The notes under the pieces: generated by a model
Seen by the model: only the letters and a program-made list of their open reading frames with translations
What the model was told of the DNA's origin: nothing
The model's database searches: none
Made by a program: the position numbers and the translations under genes
Part shown: positions 45,601 through 56,172 of the stretch, one piece after another
Layout: the number at the start of each line of letters is the position of its first letter
Numbering within the stretch: the stretch's first letter is position 1
From: Bipolaris cookei
Lineage: Eukaryota; Ascomycota; Dothideomycetes; Pleosporales; Pleosporaceae
Direction of reading: 5' to 3'
Assembly (NCBI GenBank): GCA_002286855.1
Contig: NRSV01000018.1
Coordinates: 263,100 to 327,099 of the forward strand
Length of the DNA: 64,000 nucleotides

Positions 45601-45872
45601 TGGTATCCAAATGCATTCTGCTCGCCCTGTTCTTGCCAGTGCTTGACTGCTACGTCCAGATCAAACGACTCGGCGGAATATGCGAAGATCTTATCCGAGA
45701 GGGCGTATGCAACCTGCTGGATGAGGGTTTGCGCCGTGAGATAGGTAGGGCCGCTGATTGACTGGTACGAGAGGTCCTGGCCAAAGGGTAGGCTCGAGGA
45801 CTTCTTGGTGAACTCCTTGGGTGCGTTCTGCTCGGCACCAGGACCGGCAGAGTCCGTCTGCTGAAAATGCAT
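42639..45872 (-). CDS. MET10: Sulfite reductase [NADPH] flavoprotein alpha subunit
   Basis: A single exon of 1077 residues. The open frame reaches 45989, but that codon is GTG; the first ATG is at 45872 and starts MHFQQTDSAGPGAEQN. The N-terminal half is a pyruvate:ferredoxin-oxidoreductase-like domain (TYLTAQTLIQQVAYALSDKI, SSTLTHLRSSLDQL). The C-terminal half is a CysJ-type FAD/NADPH module: ALGIHAEND, the FAD motif RREYSIAS, the NADPH motif GLGTGLAPFRAFV, LYMGSRHQREEYLY, and the terminal aromatic pair region VLEVY. It passes electrons from NADPH through FAD (and FMN) to the Met5 hemoprotein, reducing sulfite to sulfide for cysteine and methionine synthesis. Length fits fungal Met10 (about 1035-1080). 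Confidence 0.95.
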   Translation of the reverse strand: MHFQQTDSAGPGAEQNAPKEFTKKSSSLPFGQDLSYQSISGPTYLTAQTLIQQVAYALSDKIFAYSAESFDLDVAVKHWQEQGEQNAFGYQTGVSSLETRTGAGAIALGYMFSKDFNLKKRHIPQSIIASSSTLTHLRSSLDQLAALYSVANPLTAHIAAVDYSANASAGLVTDYVSSLVLAEDLGLGLVCSPSVFESQHMALFATLLSSVIPTIHTYDGISIGRETARLVDTLDQARLYNSYEAVLKAVSDVDKKHSDTAGRVLRLLQAFNDELGEDYKLFDYYGHEEPESVLVVFGTVEASLTAQVATALSKEGEKVGVINVRVYRPFVEEAFLEALPKSTRRIAVLGQVKDETAVLDPAEYSRLYADVLAAVQFTLDRKVEVTDVKYSREQVWTPSNFLDAFRQIHAEKEGTEARSFIDILNNADVKQYSFWNLDESLAANAPAVIGKLFSTDSSKNVFVRNGHDNLVQGGVTRTDIRNADYTIEAPYAVEQADVAFVGDEAILKAFDVLNSVKPDGSIIVKLPGVKNEDIEKKLSPAFRKTLVNKDIELFVLDPTLSEVVAEDESLESFLTQLAFLKVAREDLLTSGLSKLAAINGSSELFEKLAAQLENALREVEVPTTWGTAEDAEPISLPSDINITSFAPFERNEPEPPTLLKDWQVAAKGFTFKEAYGTSNQVRPDLGIKTSIVHVKERRRLTPQNYDRNIFHIEFDLGDSGVTYAIGEALGIHAENDEAQVDEFIKWYGLNPNEIVEVPSREDPNVLVNRTVYQSLLQNVDILGRPPKRFYEALAEFASDEAEKRELLQIISPEGATEFKRRAEVDTVTYADILLEFPSAHPSFHEIVRIVSPMKRREYSIASAQHVTPNSVSLLIVTVNWTDPKGRDRFGQATRYLNSLKVGSPVTVSVKPSVMKLPTKTTAPIIMAGLGTGLAPFRAFVQERAYQKQQGHEIGEVLLYMGSRHQREEYLYGEEWEAYQDAGIITLIGRAFSRDQPQKIYIQDRMRESLKDIRRSYLEKEGSFYLCGPTWPVPDVTEVLQEALEVEHRVKNPAAKKIDSRKEIEKLKDEGRYVLEVY

Positions 45873-47660
45873 CTTGAAAGGCGATGAATGCGCCTCGACG
45901 TCTCGGCCTTTGACGAAAAGATCTGAGAGTCTTTCCTTAAGAGTAAAGAAAAGAGCGAGAGCTAGACTAGACTCTCCTTGAGGGCTCACCTGGGGATCTT
46001 ATCGGTGGAGTGGACAGGTCGCCTCGTAGGAGACAAAAAGTGCCGCCGTCCAGTAGCGACATCGGCAGATTGAGGACCGAGAAAGACGCAATCGTTCATA
46101 ATGCTCCTAATTGGCTCTTGCGACATGGTTTAGCACATCTTTCGGGCGAGAGATTGCAAATGAGCGGAATGTCGCCTCGACGCGACGAGAATTTGGCCCT
46201 AGCGCGAATTGCGTGCTTCAGAGGCCACGCGGGGCCATGGCGGGGAAATCCCGGTGCTCGGAGATCTGATGTGCGCCTACGAATGGACCCTGTTATATGG
46301 ATAGCTTTATTATTAGTGCATTTGGATGCGCGGGCCCATGTGCATTTCAAAGAAATAGCGGGTTCTTGGTGTCTTCTATGAGCAGTATCTAGCATACTAA
46401 CTAACTCAAGGCTGGCAATAGGCTAGCAGTGCGATTCAGCATTGGAGAGCTTCATGTGGCTATACAACAAGAGTAGTATTGTAATATAGTTGTCCATACA
46501 GACGGCGAATTCCTATAGAGACTAAAGCAAATAAATCCAAGAAGCACACTGATTCAGGCAACCACAGGCGAGAACAATGGGATGAGGGTGCATTTATTTC
46601 CTCTTCTAAACTATGCAGAGGGCTTTAGAATCTGATTCTTCATTTTTTTTAAAGGAACAGTCATCCTCGGAATAACATGTGAACAAGTACATCAAAGATA
46701 CAGAGAGAAGTACAAGCAACTGATACGTCAGATGCAAATTGGACACTGATCACATATCATCTTGCGTTGTCGAACCGATCCCCTACATTACAATCTTCGC
46801 AGTCTCATGAAAAGAGCCTCACAATCTTGGAGCAAATAGATTTGTGAACCCGTCCATGTATAAAGAGGCGACTTCACTGTTAACTACCTCTGCTTGCATA
46901 GTGCTGGTTGGAGCCTCCAGACAGGCTGAAAATCCTCTTTGTGAACGAGAAAGCGCTCATGGTCAATCACAATACGGATAGGGAATAGCAGTCGAGATAT
47001 TTTGCGCTGTAAGACGTATGTAAACACGTGTTCTGCCTTTGGTGGTACGGGGCAACGCAGTTGGAGAAGGTCTCGGGGAAAATCGTAAACTCAGCCGAAG
47101 GTTTCTTAGACTACAACTAGCGCTTTGCGTGTACACGAAGAAAAGGACCCTGGGTGTGACTGCATCTGAGCAAGCTGGCGCACCTGGTGGCCAATAGATA
47201 TCCGTGAACGCGAATGTGTCAATGAGCGATGTGAATCGCAAAGGCCAACGTCTATTTTCCGCTTTGACTCTAGTCTGAATCAGGAGCGTCCGACGTTGGT
47301 TGATTAAGGTGGGGAGATAGCTTGGGACAAGGGTCCGCATGTCCTCTTGGTCGATTTTCAGAGTCCAGGATGCCATATCGATGGGTGCAAGAACTCTCCC
47401 TTTACTTGGAAGGTGGTATTATGTTGGACAGGTGATCTTTGCTCACCTGATCCACAAAGACATCTGCGTGCCCTAGAAACCGCACTTTGTGAGTGCGCGA
47501 AATGGACTAGCCGTCATTGATGGACTATTTGAGCATTTGAAATGCATGCCTTTAGCATGGCCGAACTTATTAAAACATTGGAAGATCACACTGCCAGCTG
47601 CCAAAGGTGGTAGGGCATGGGGCTGCATGTGTTTTTTGATGAAAGGTGGGAGCCCGCACA
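45873..47660. other. 1.8-kb gene-free stretch
   Basis: Starts with the MET10 promoter. I found no supported gene. A minus-strand ATG frame of 137 codons at 46963-47376 lacks recognisable features. The right end is 3' flank of the Roadblock-like gene. Confidence 0.5.
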
Positions 47661-48369
47661 CTACTGCAAGTCTGCATCTGCTGGCATAACGAAGGAGGTG
47701 TCTTCAAAATCTCTGAGGACGTATTCGGCCAAGGCGTCTAGTTTCTTTCGTTGCACATGAAGTGCGCCTCCCCGGATGTCCTTCTCGCGCTGACTCATGT
47801 TACTAAACAAAGAAGGCGCCTTATTCTTCATGGTTGGTCCTCCGTTGCTGGGCCTTAGGTTGTCGGCCGATCCGTCAGCCTGAGCATGCAGCTGTGCGCT
47901 TGACCCAGGACGGGAAAGAGAGACGTCGACATCCGGATACCTAGGGTCTCCCTGGCCTTCGGGCGAGATTTTGAACGTCTGTTTTTTGCTTGGGGGGATT
48001 CTACCAATAAGGACCAAGAGCAATTCTGGTTGTAACAGACGCACTATGATATTGCAGTCCTGGGTTTCGATGGTGAGTGTCTGGAGTGCGGGCTTAAGCG
48101 AATGGTCTGGAGCTCCATTTCGCACAGAAAGCTTTTGCCGGCCGGCGCAGTGATCCTTCCATGCCATGGAAATGAGGGCAGCCTGGTCACGAAGCTCCTT
48201 AGTCTGCACGGGCTTCGAATACGCTAATAGCGTGCCATTTGGGGACATTAAACTCGTCACGTCAGTCTAGTCGATGGCACTGAACAAGCACAACTTACAA
48301 GAGTCGAGGATATATGCTCTCATTGGCGTTTTGGGTGAGCCAGTCGCTCACTTTGGCGATGTTGATCAT
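47661..48369 (-). CDS. Roadblock/LC7-like protein (possible LAMTOR2-type subunit)
   Basis: Exons 48299-48369 and 47661-48252 with a 46-nt intron (GTAAGT donor, CTGAC branch, GAG acceptor) give 220 residues. The join reads SIYPRLFLMSPNGTLLAYSK. The pattern of an N-terminal helix, then a beta-hairpin with SPNGTLLAYS, a helix (RDQAALISMAWKDH) and strands (LQTLTIETQDCNIIVRLLQP, LLLVLIGRI) matches the Roadblock/LC7 fold found in LAMTOR2 of the Ragulator, which anchors Rag GTPases at the vacuole for TORC1 signalling. The chain is longer than LAMTOR2 (125 residues) because of a Ser/Pro-rich insertion before the last helix (KKLDALAEYVLRDF). Family membership is by eye; the specific role is inference. 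Confidence 0.6.
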
Positions 48370-49400
48370 TGGAAAACCTATTGCGGACATGGTCAGGAGG
48401 CTAACAGTGGGTGTTGTTAACAACAAGTGGAAACAGATGAGTGTGAACTTATGTACAGCACATAACAATGTATCGAATGCGACGTGTTCGGGATCATGGG
48501 CGACGGGCTGGATGCTTGTGACGCAGTAAGAGGACTACGTACCTGGTCGATTGTTGGCGCAACCCCCTTCCCGGACTGTCTTTGTGCGCCTGCTACTACC
48601 TAGGCCACAGACGGATGTTTACTACCTGCAGCGCGAGAAACGTCCAACAGCGACCGGGCAGATGCGTAGACTGACTTGATACCGTGAAGGGAGGAGGATC
48701 AGTACGCGACCGGCTTCGTAGGCATCATGGAGTCCATGGCCAAGTTTACGAGGCCCAAAGCTATGACCACCAGCCGGAACGCTGTTATTCCGCCGCACGT
48801 GCTCTCGCACCCTTTGGGGACGCCCTCCGCTCTAATACTGTGTAGTCATGACCAGCAGGTGAAGGGCGTCATGTACGGAGCGCAGCCTCGATGACATGCG
48901 CATCACTTAGCCAATAGGCTCGTGTAGCAGTCTGATCACCATGTCTACTTGCAGGCGGCATTTACGCGGTTGTGTTGCATTGTCGTACTGTGGGCAAACT
49001 CCGGACTATTCACACGATAGCCCAGAAGAGACGTATTCGCACATATCCCGATGCCCCGATGCAGATGCGCCTGCCTGAACAAGGCGTCTAGGCCAGTGGG
49101 GAACAGGTGTTCTACTCAAGCAAGATGCTATCATTTGCTCCACAGGCTTAAGTCCGAGTAAAAGCCGGACGATGATGATGGTGGTGAGGGGCACGCCAGC
49201 AGCTTCTCATTGGGTGATAGACGTCATCAGTTCCTCATTCCCGTGCCCCTCAATTGCTTCGCCAACCTCGCTAGATTGCTCAATTCATGCTTTTTCTACG
49301 TCCAGCGTGTATCAAGACATCGCGCCTAGCCTTTTCTACTGCCTTCAGACTCGTAAGACCACACCATTCCCCAAGCATTCTCGTGCGTACGCTAGCGACC
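48370..49400. other. 1-kb divergent intergenic region
   Basis: Promoters of the Roadblock-like gene (left) and GLO1 (right). No supported gene; frames at 48622-48810 and 49006-49194 look random. Confidence 0.5.
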
Positions 49401-50532
49401 ATGGCGACCGATCCAACCAAGTACAAGCTTAACCACTCCATGTGAGTACCCGCATGGCGATTTGCCCTACCCAACACCCGCAATTGGTCAATCACTGATT
49501 CTTGTAAGGATCCGTGTCAAGGATCCAAAGCTTTCCATCCAGTTTTACGAGTTTCTGGGCATGAAACAGATCAATGAGATCAAGAACCCCGACGCCGAGT
49601 TCGATCTCTACTTTCTTGCATACGACAGCCCAAAGGCCGTTTCCCACGGAAATCACTGGACAGATCGCGAAGGCATTGTCGAATTAACTCACAACTACGG
49701 AACAGAAAATGACCCAAACTACAAGATCACAAACGGCAATACAGAACCCCACAAAGGCTTTGGCCATCTTTGCATTTCGGTTGACAACATCCAAGCTGCG
49801 TGCCAGAGGCTAGAGGAAGCTGGCTACAAGTTCCAAAAGAAGCTAACGGACGGGCGTATGCGCCACATTGCTTTCGTGCTTGACCCTGATGGCTACTGGG
49901 TCGAGGTGATTGGCCAAAAGCCCCTGGAGGAGACTGAAAGCGTCAAAGATACAGACATTGGCACTTATCGCATGGTAGGTGATACGAGACAGACTCACCT
50001 CTACACAGCTGACAGAAGCAGAACCATACTATGATTCGTGTCAAGGACAAGGATGCCTCTCTCAACTTCTACCAGGACGTCATGGGTATGCAGCTCAAGC
50101 GCACGTTGGAAAATCCAAGTAATGAATTCAACCTTTATTTTCTTGGCTATGGTCCGGACGCATCAGAGGCTACTGCCAACGGTGTCAATCCCGTTGCGGA
50201 CAACGAAGGCTTGCTCGAATTGACATGGAACTACGGAACTGAAAAAGATGCCAACTTCAAGTACCACAACGGAAACGATGAACCTCAGGGCTTTGGTCAC
50301 ATTTGCATTGCTGTTGACGATCTGGATGCCGCATGTGCTCGTTTTGAGGAGAAGAAGGTCAACTGGAAGAAGAGGCTTACCGATGGTCGCATGAAGGACA
50401 TTGCGTTTGTACTAGGTATGCTGTTCTCTTTTTGGTACAAAAGTATAGCAACTGACAATCTTTGCAGATCCTGACGGTTACTGGATCGAGGTTGTGCAGA
50501 ACGAGAAGCTCAAGACACGTAGTCATTGGTAA
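49401..50532 (+). CDS. GLO1: Glyoxalase I (lactoylglutathione lyase), two-domain
   Basis: Exons 49401-49441, 49509-49974, 50022-50415 and 50468-50532 give 321 residues. Introns are 67, 47 and 52 nt, with donors GTGAGT, GTAGGT and GTATGC. The protein is an internal duplication: NHSMIRVKDPKLSIQFYEFL in the first half corresponds to NHTMIRVKDKDASLNFYQDV in the second. The metal ligands (His in NHSM/NHTM, Glu in GIVELTHNYGTE/GLLELTWNYGTE, His in GFGHLCIS/GFGHICIA, Glu in WVEV/WIEV) are present in both halves, so both active sites may work, as in yeast Glo1. It converts the methylglyoxal-glutathione hemithioacetal to S-lactoylglutathione in the cytosol. Confidence 0.95.
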
Positions 50533-51176
50533 AAGCGCGGCGCCAATCACCCACGCATCATCATGTACATACCCCACGCAACACCAATATACCCTCCAAT
50601 GAATGCAACACTACTTTCAGGCTAGTTGGCTGTGCTGCACGAATGATGCATCCCATGATACCGCTACCAAAGCTCTTGTTAGCTGCTCTACAAGTCCTAT
50701 CTAAAGATCAAATATGCACTAACTGCCATTACACACGGCATACGTTATCGGGAAATTTGACGGTTGGCTGAGAGCTAATTTGAGTGGTTAAGTATCATTA
50801 ATGTGGGTTCGTCCATTCAGTCCGCAATGTAGCCTACCCCGTGGGGTAAAAGTGCGGGGTAACCAGAGTCAACACAGCCCGCGGGACCAGAGATCTGACG
50901 TGTCTTGTTAGAAGTATTGTACGAGCTGGCAGCAGATTGTTCTAATGACCTTACATACAGCACTGGGCATGCGCCAACTATTTGGATATATATATTCACC
51001 CTCCAACTACCAACTGCTCCTTGACCCCGAAAACTCTGGGCATAACGATCGAGGATACTAACAACTGAGCTTAAACCTCATTGAACGGCCTGACTTCATA
51101 ATATTGGAAGAGTTTAATAGCCCTTGTTCCCTAGATCTACCCCTAGACGAGGCAGCCAACAAAGTCTTCATTCAAC
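50533..51176. other. Intergenic between tandem genes
   Basis: GLO1 3' UTR and PGDH promoter; a TATATATA-like run lies near 50986. No gene seen. Confidence 0.55.
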
Positions 51177-53045
51177 ATGGTCGCTATTATGCATACCAAA
51201 AAACGCAAGATTCTCATACCAGAGAAGGTGTCACCGGACGGCCTGGCGCTACTGAAAGATGAATTTGATGTGGACGAAAAGAAGGGACTCAGTCCTGAAG
51301 AGCTCAAGAGTATCATCGACGAATATGATGCACTAATCGTTCGATCCGAGACCAAAGTGACGGCAGATCTCCTGAAGGCAGCTAAGAATATGAAAGTGGT
51401 AGCCCGTGCAGGTGTTGGTGTTGACAATGTTGATGTTCAAAGCGCTACTCAGCATGGCATCATCGTCGTGAACTCGCCTTCTGGGAACATCAATGCTGCA
51501 GCGGAACACACTATTGCGCGTGAGTGCGTCAAAGTCGCGCAAGTGAAGTATCTGCTGACATATCAAAGTGTTGATGGCTGTTGCTCGAAATGTGGGTGAT
51601 GCTTCACAAAGCATCAAGGCGGGCAAATGGGAGCGTGGCCGGCTCGTAGGGGTTGAGGCCAAAGGAAAAACTCTTGCTATTGTGGGCCTGGGCAAAGGTA
51701 ACGCAGGGTAATTGAGGAGCTGAGTACTGCTTACACCGTCATAGTTGGTCTCACAGTCGCTCGGATCGCTAATGGCCTGGGCATGAGACTCATCGCATAC
51801 GATCCTTATGCCAATCCGAATTTGGCAGCAGCGGCGTCAGTAACTCTCAAGCCTAGTCTTGCTGAGATATTGAAAGAAGCAGATTTCTTGACGCTCCACA
51901 CACCTCTTATAGCTTCAACCAAAGGTATGATTGGAAAAGCCGAACTAGAGATGATGAAACCCACTGCGCGGATTCTGAATGTTGCGCGAGGCGGAATGAT
52001 TGATGAAGATGCTCTGGTGGAAGCTTTGGACGCTGGTAAGATTGCAGGAGCTGGAATCGACGTCTTTACTTCCGAGCCTCCTGAGCCAGACTCATCTGCG
52101 AGTCGATTGATCGCGCATCCAAAAGTGGTTGCAACACCCCATCTTGGGGCTTCAACCACAGAAGCTCAAGAAAATGTCTCCATTGATGTATGCGAGCAAG
52201 TGGTGTCTATTCTGTCTGGGAAGCTTCCTCGCACGGCAGTCAATGCACCTATAGTACTTCCAGAGGAATATCGCACACTGCAGCCCTTTATCAGTCTTGT
52301 TGAGAAGATGGGTAGTTTGTATACCCAACACTACTCGAGCGTTAAGAAGGATTCTTTCCGCACAACCTTTGATCTGATATACGAAGGAAAGCTAGCCACC
52401 ATCAACACCACCAAGCCTCTGTTCGCCGCACTAGTCAAAGGCCTGCTGACACCTATCACCTCAAGCGACGGTCTCAATATCAACATTGTCAATGCAGAGA
52501 TTTTGGCCAAGGAACGCGGCATGCTCATCAACGAGCAGCGTTCACGTGAGAACGTCGAAGGCAAGCCGTACGCATCCTTCATTACTCTCCGCGCACGCGC
52601 CTCGCGCTCCGTGTCCCAGCAGTCTCGCTCTAGTGTTTCGGCATCTGCCGCGCGCTCTGTCCGAGACAGTACAGACGACGATCAGATCATCCAAGGCTTT
52701 GTATCGGGAAACAGACCCTTCATCTCGCGCTTGGACAGGTTCAAAGGCGAGTTCGTACCGCGCGGTACACTAATCATTTGCCGGAATTTCGACTCGGTCG
52801 GCAAGATTGGATATGTGGGAAATCAGCTCGGGAAAGCTGGTGTTAATATCAAGTTTATGAATGTGGCGCCGTTAGATGAGGAGATGGAGGAACGGCAGAA
52901 TGGATTTGATGGGGGTGATGATGCGAAGGAGGGGAGTAATGAGGCGCTGATGATTCTGGGGGTAGACAAGCCGGTTGGCGAGGATGTGCTCAAGGGGTTG
53001 ATTGGAGAAGAAGGCGTGTTGGAGGCGAGTGTTGTGAACTTTTGA
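51177..53045 (+). CDS. D-3-phosphoglycerate dehydrogenase, long (ASB/ACT) form
   Basis: Exons 51177-51519, 51569-51697 and 51745-53045 give 590 residues. Introns of 49 and 47 nt restore AAEHTIALLMAVARNVG and AIVGLGKVGLTVAR. The catalytic domain shows RSETKV, ARAGVGVDNVD, the NAD-binding GLGKVG, the catalytic Arg/Glu/His set in NVARGGMIDEDAL, EPPEPD and TPHLGAST. An intervening ASB-like domain and a C-terminal ACT-type regulatory domain (GTLIICRNFDSVGKIGYVGN) follow, separated by a Ser/Arg-rich linker (SRSVSQQSRSSVSASAARSV). It catalyses the first step of serine synthesis. The architecture is that of long PGDHs; yeast Ser3/Ser33 are shorter and of a different type. Confidence 0.93.
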
Positions 53046-54221
53046 GATGGCTTATGAGAGTGTGAAATATGGTTGTGATATTCAATGGCAGCAGAACTTG
53101 ACTAATTTAGTGCGCCTGCGAACCTTGAGCTTTGATATTGTACTGACAATGTTACAGCCAAGGACGTTACGCGTAAAATATAGCGAAGCATTTATCTAAC
53201 TCTTTGCTGAGAATTAGAATCCGAGGTACAGGTCAAATTTCATCTGCATCTAGGTGCTGTGTCGTCGGTCGATGCATTAGTCGGCCTTTTTCCGATCCTA
53301 TAATTTTTAAGGCATCTCTAGGCTCACCAATACCAGCAGTTCAGTTTTTGATTATGTTGTTCGCATGACTTCCGCGCAGGAGGGTCAGGAGTCGCCAAAT
53401 TCGCGACTTTGGGTGCTATCATCCATGCCGTAGGACTGCAGACCATTTGTAAGGAGTCATGAGTTGTGCCAATACATGGTTGTCCTCGAAAAATTAAGTT
53501 ACTGTTGTTGCGCTAAGCTGTATTCACATATTTGCGAATATGAGATGTCGCAACAAACGCTTTATGTTACGTAGCGTCACGCTGTTCCATAGGATGTAGA
53601 GGCGTGTCTGTTTACTGGTAAACAGCTAACACTTCCTAAGTGAGTTAGTGGGCAAAACCAAGCGATAGGGGTTCTCATATGTGCACGCCATAGCGCAGAC
53701 AAGGGCAGGCCAACGTGTGTGATACTGTAGGGCTAATTTCTCGCTCCACCACCTTGAAGTAAGACCTGTAGACGTTCTGGCGAATGTCTTCACTCTCTAC
53801 GGATACCTTCCTATTCATTCTCTTTAGTTTAGCTAAGTCTCTTACAGGAGCAATGTTGGTATCAATCTATCTAAATTGCTAGAGCAACGGCCTTGGTAGT
53901 AGCAGACATAACACAGATTCGTAACATCTTTAGCAATATAATCGTGAAAACAGCAATTATTACAAAAGAATAATTATTGAGACAGAAATTTTCAGTGCTT
54001 CTACCTGGTGCGTACGCATGATAGTGACCCAGCGGTAAGTCACAGCAATTGCCATGAGCGGCACTCATACACATATCCTTTACCGTCGATCAACTTTGAC
54101 GATATCGACACCACTAAGGCACTAATCATAGACAAGGAAATTCATTACTCATCATTACCGTCAATACTTCGGCGATCACGTCAGTCAAGGAAGAATCCAT
54201 AATCGCAAGCTACCCTACATC
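53046..54221. other. 1.2-kb AT-richer gene-free stretch
   Basis: PGDH 3' flank, one copy of a degenerate direct repeat (listed separately) and the 3' flank of the MYND gene. No gene seen. Confidence 0.5.
53471..53570 (+). repeat. Degenerate dispersed repeat, copy 1
   Basis: About 100 bp similar to 57609-57708 in the same orientation, sharing GAAAAATT(A/G)AGTTA(C/T)TGTTGTTGC and CTAAGCT; many differences are transitions. A further short match follows (about 53606-53634 versus 57949-57975). Confidence 0.65.
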
Positions 54222-56172
54222 CTACAATTGCATGTCAGCGGTAGTTTCAAGCTTCTGAAACTCCATGTATCGCTCAAACCCAGTTGTACCACTGGCACGC
54301 AGAACATCGAACTCCTTTTTTGTCGTTCGATTCTCAACTCTGTACGGCCAAAGCTGAACAATGGTGTGTTTCTTCTTAATAGCCATCCCATACAGCGTAG
54401 CGAACTGAGTAATCTTGCCCTCGTCCATGAAAATATCGAAGTACTTATCCCACGGTTTGAACATATCGCAACAGGCGGTACGCAAGATTAGTTCAGGATG
54501 TGCATCTGTATTCGTTCCAGCTCTAGTCATATTTACACGAGATTTGTCGATTGGGATGTACTTTTCAAGGCGTTTCATCGCCGATATGATCGACTGTATA
54601 TCTCTTTGCGGGTTTACTAAGTGATCAGTTTCCGGGGCAGCATTTATGAAGAGCATAAGCAGCGTGGCTTTTGGGTTCTGTGAAGTCGGCTTGAGGAGTT
54701 GCGAGAAGACCTGGAGACAAGTGTGCGGGCCGACAAAACCTCGATCGCATATATTAGAGATCTGTGCAAATGTCAACGGTCAAGCATCATGAGGACCGAG
54801 AAGTGCGTATCTCACCTCGATACGGTCAAACTTCATGTCATCGAGATAGCGTCCTATATCTCGAGCATCCATGTTAAACAGTCGAAACGAGACGTTGGAG
54901 CCCCGTAGCCGGCCGCAGAATCTAAGAAGCAGTCCTCTGATGTGAAAGAAGATAGCACCGAACTCGTCTGCTTTCGCAGCTGGAGCGTCCTCCATATACT
55001 CATCAAAAAGCCAGCCATCGCGGGGGCTAGCGTTGTCTTTCATTAGCCAGTCATTGGAAAAGAACAGCGTGCTTGATTAAGGTCAATTCCTGATCACTTC
55101 ATAGTATCAGGGGATCCTTACGGGTTGGGTGTGTCAAAGTCTGTAGTGGAACAACCATAAGGCAGCAAGATGCCAGTATGGCGAAAGTACATTTCTCCTT
55201 GGCGGACACCAGCAGGCATGTTCAGCAGAGCTCGATCACGATAGTCAACTCTCTCGGGAGCTAGCGTGATGCGGCGGCGAATTCGTTGAGCAGCTTCTGC
55301 TGACAATCCTTCCGGAACCTGGCAAAACCTTGCCAAATGAGCCCATTCGTCCTTCTTCAGTTTTATGCTTAGCTTTCGGCCACTTATTTCAAATGTCTTT
55401 GCCTGTAGTGCATTACCAGGCTTGTTCTTGATCTTCTGGCAAACATGTTCGATCATAGGAAGGATAGTGGACTGAATAGCTTGTACCATATAGCGAGGAA
55501 GTAATGCTGAGTACCATAAATGGATGATCATCGGTACTGCGATGTCTGGTTCAAATTGGAGCGCAATGAGAAGCATGATGGCATTGCGAGCAACGATGAT
55601 GAAATCCACATCGTTCAAAACAGCAACGCATTTACCTTTATAGCCCTCTGGCAGCCCAGCGATAGTTTTGATGACATTTCGAAGATCGCCCGACGCGGCA
55701 AAGAGAAGGTTGAAGTCGTGACTCATTGCACAGGCCTTGCTTTCGTTGTTCTGAAGCTGCAGAATATCGAGAGCAGGCATGTTGCCCCAGAGATATTTTC
55801 TGTTGCCGAACATGGCGTATGGGAGACCCTCATTGATAAAAGCAGGCTGACGACCATTACGATACCACTCAGGCTCCCAAGTGTCTTTCATTAATGCGGA
55901 TTTACATCCCTTCTTGTGACGAGACCAATCTGCAGTCTGACATTCCTTTGAGCAGTACTGTTGTCGCGTCAGTAGGTAAAATAGGGCTATAAAAACGAGC
56001 TATCTGGTCACGAAAAAATGACCTAAAAAGACGGCAGACATACTTGAACCATGTGGCAGCTACTACATACAAGCCCAGCATGTGCATGACACGGCTTCTG
56101 CTTGTTGTTGGAACAAAGCAGCGGATTGCTTAAAGTCGACAGACTGGGAATATCAACTGTCATTTTGTTCAT
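54222..56172 (-). CDS. MYND zinc finger-DUF4470 protein
   Basis: Exons 56044-56172, 55122-55957, 54816-55071 and 54222-54761 give 586 residues. Introns are 86, 50 and 54 nt with donors GTATGT, GTAAGG and GTGAGA. The first intron splits the MYND finger, which reads after joining VCSSCHMVQYCSKECQTADW followed by SRHKKGC; the other joins restore NPTLFFSNDWLMKDN and KFDRIEISNICDRGF. DUF4470 follows the finger (LLFAASGDLRNVIKTI, VLNDVDFIIVARN). The family is expanded in fungi and its function is unknown; MYND fingers usually bind short proline-rich peptides. ATGs at 56172 and 56163 are both possible starts. The gene is flanked on both sides by degenerate repeat. Confidence 0.85.

Noticed and set aside
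45873..45989. Upstream extension of MET10
   Set aside because: It begins at GTG and has no homology-like sequence; the ATG at 45872 fits the family start.
46963..47376. 137-codon minus-strand ATG frame
   Set aside because: No recognisable domain, no splice partner, uneven composition; kept out for lack of support.
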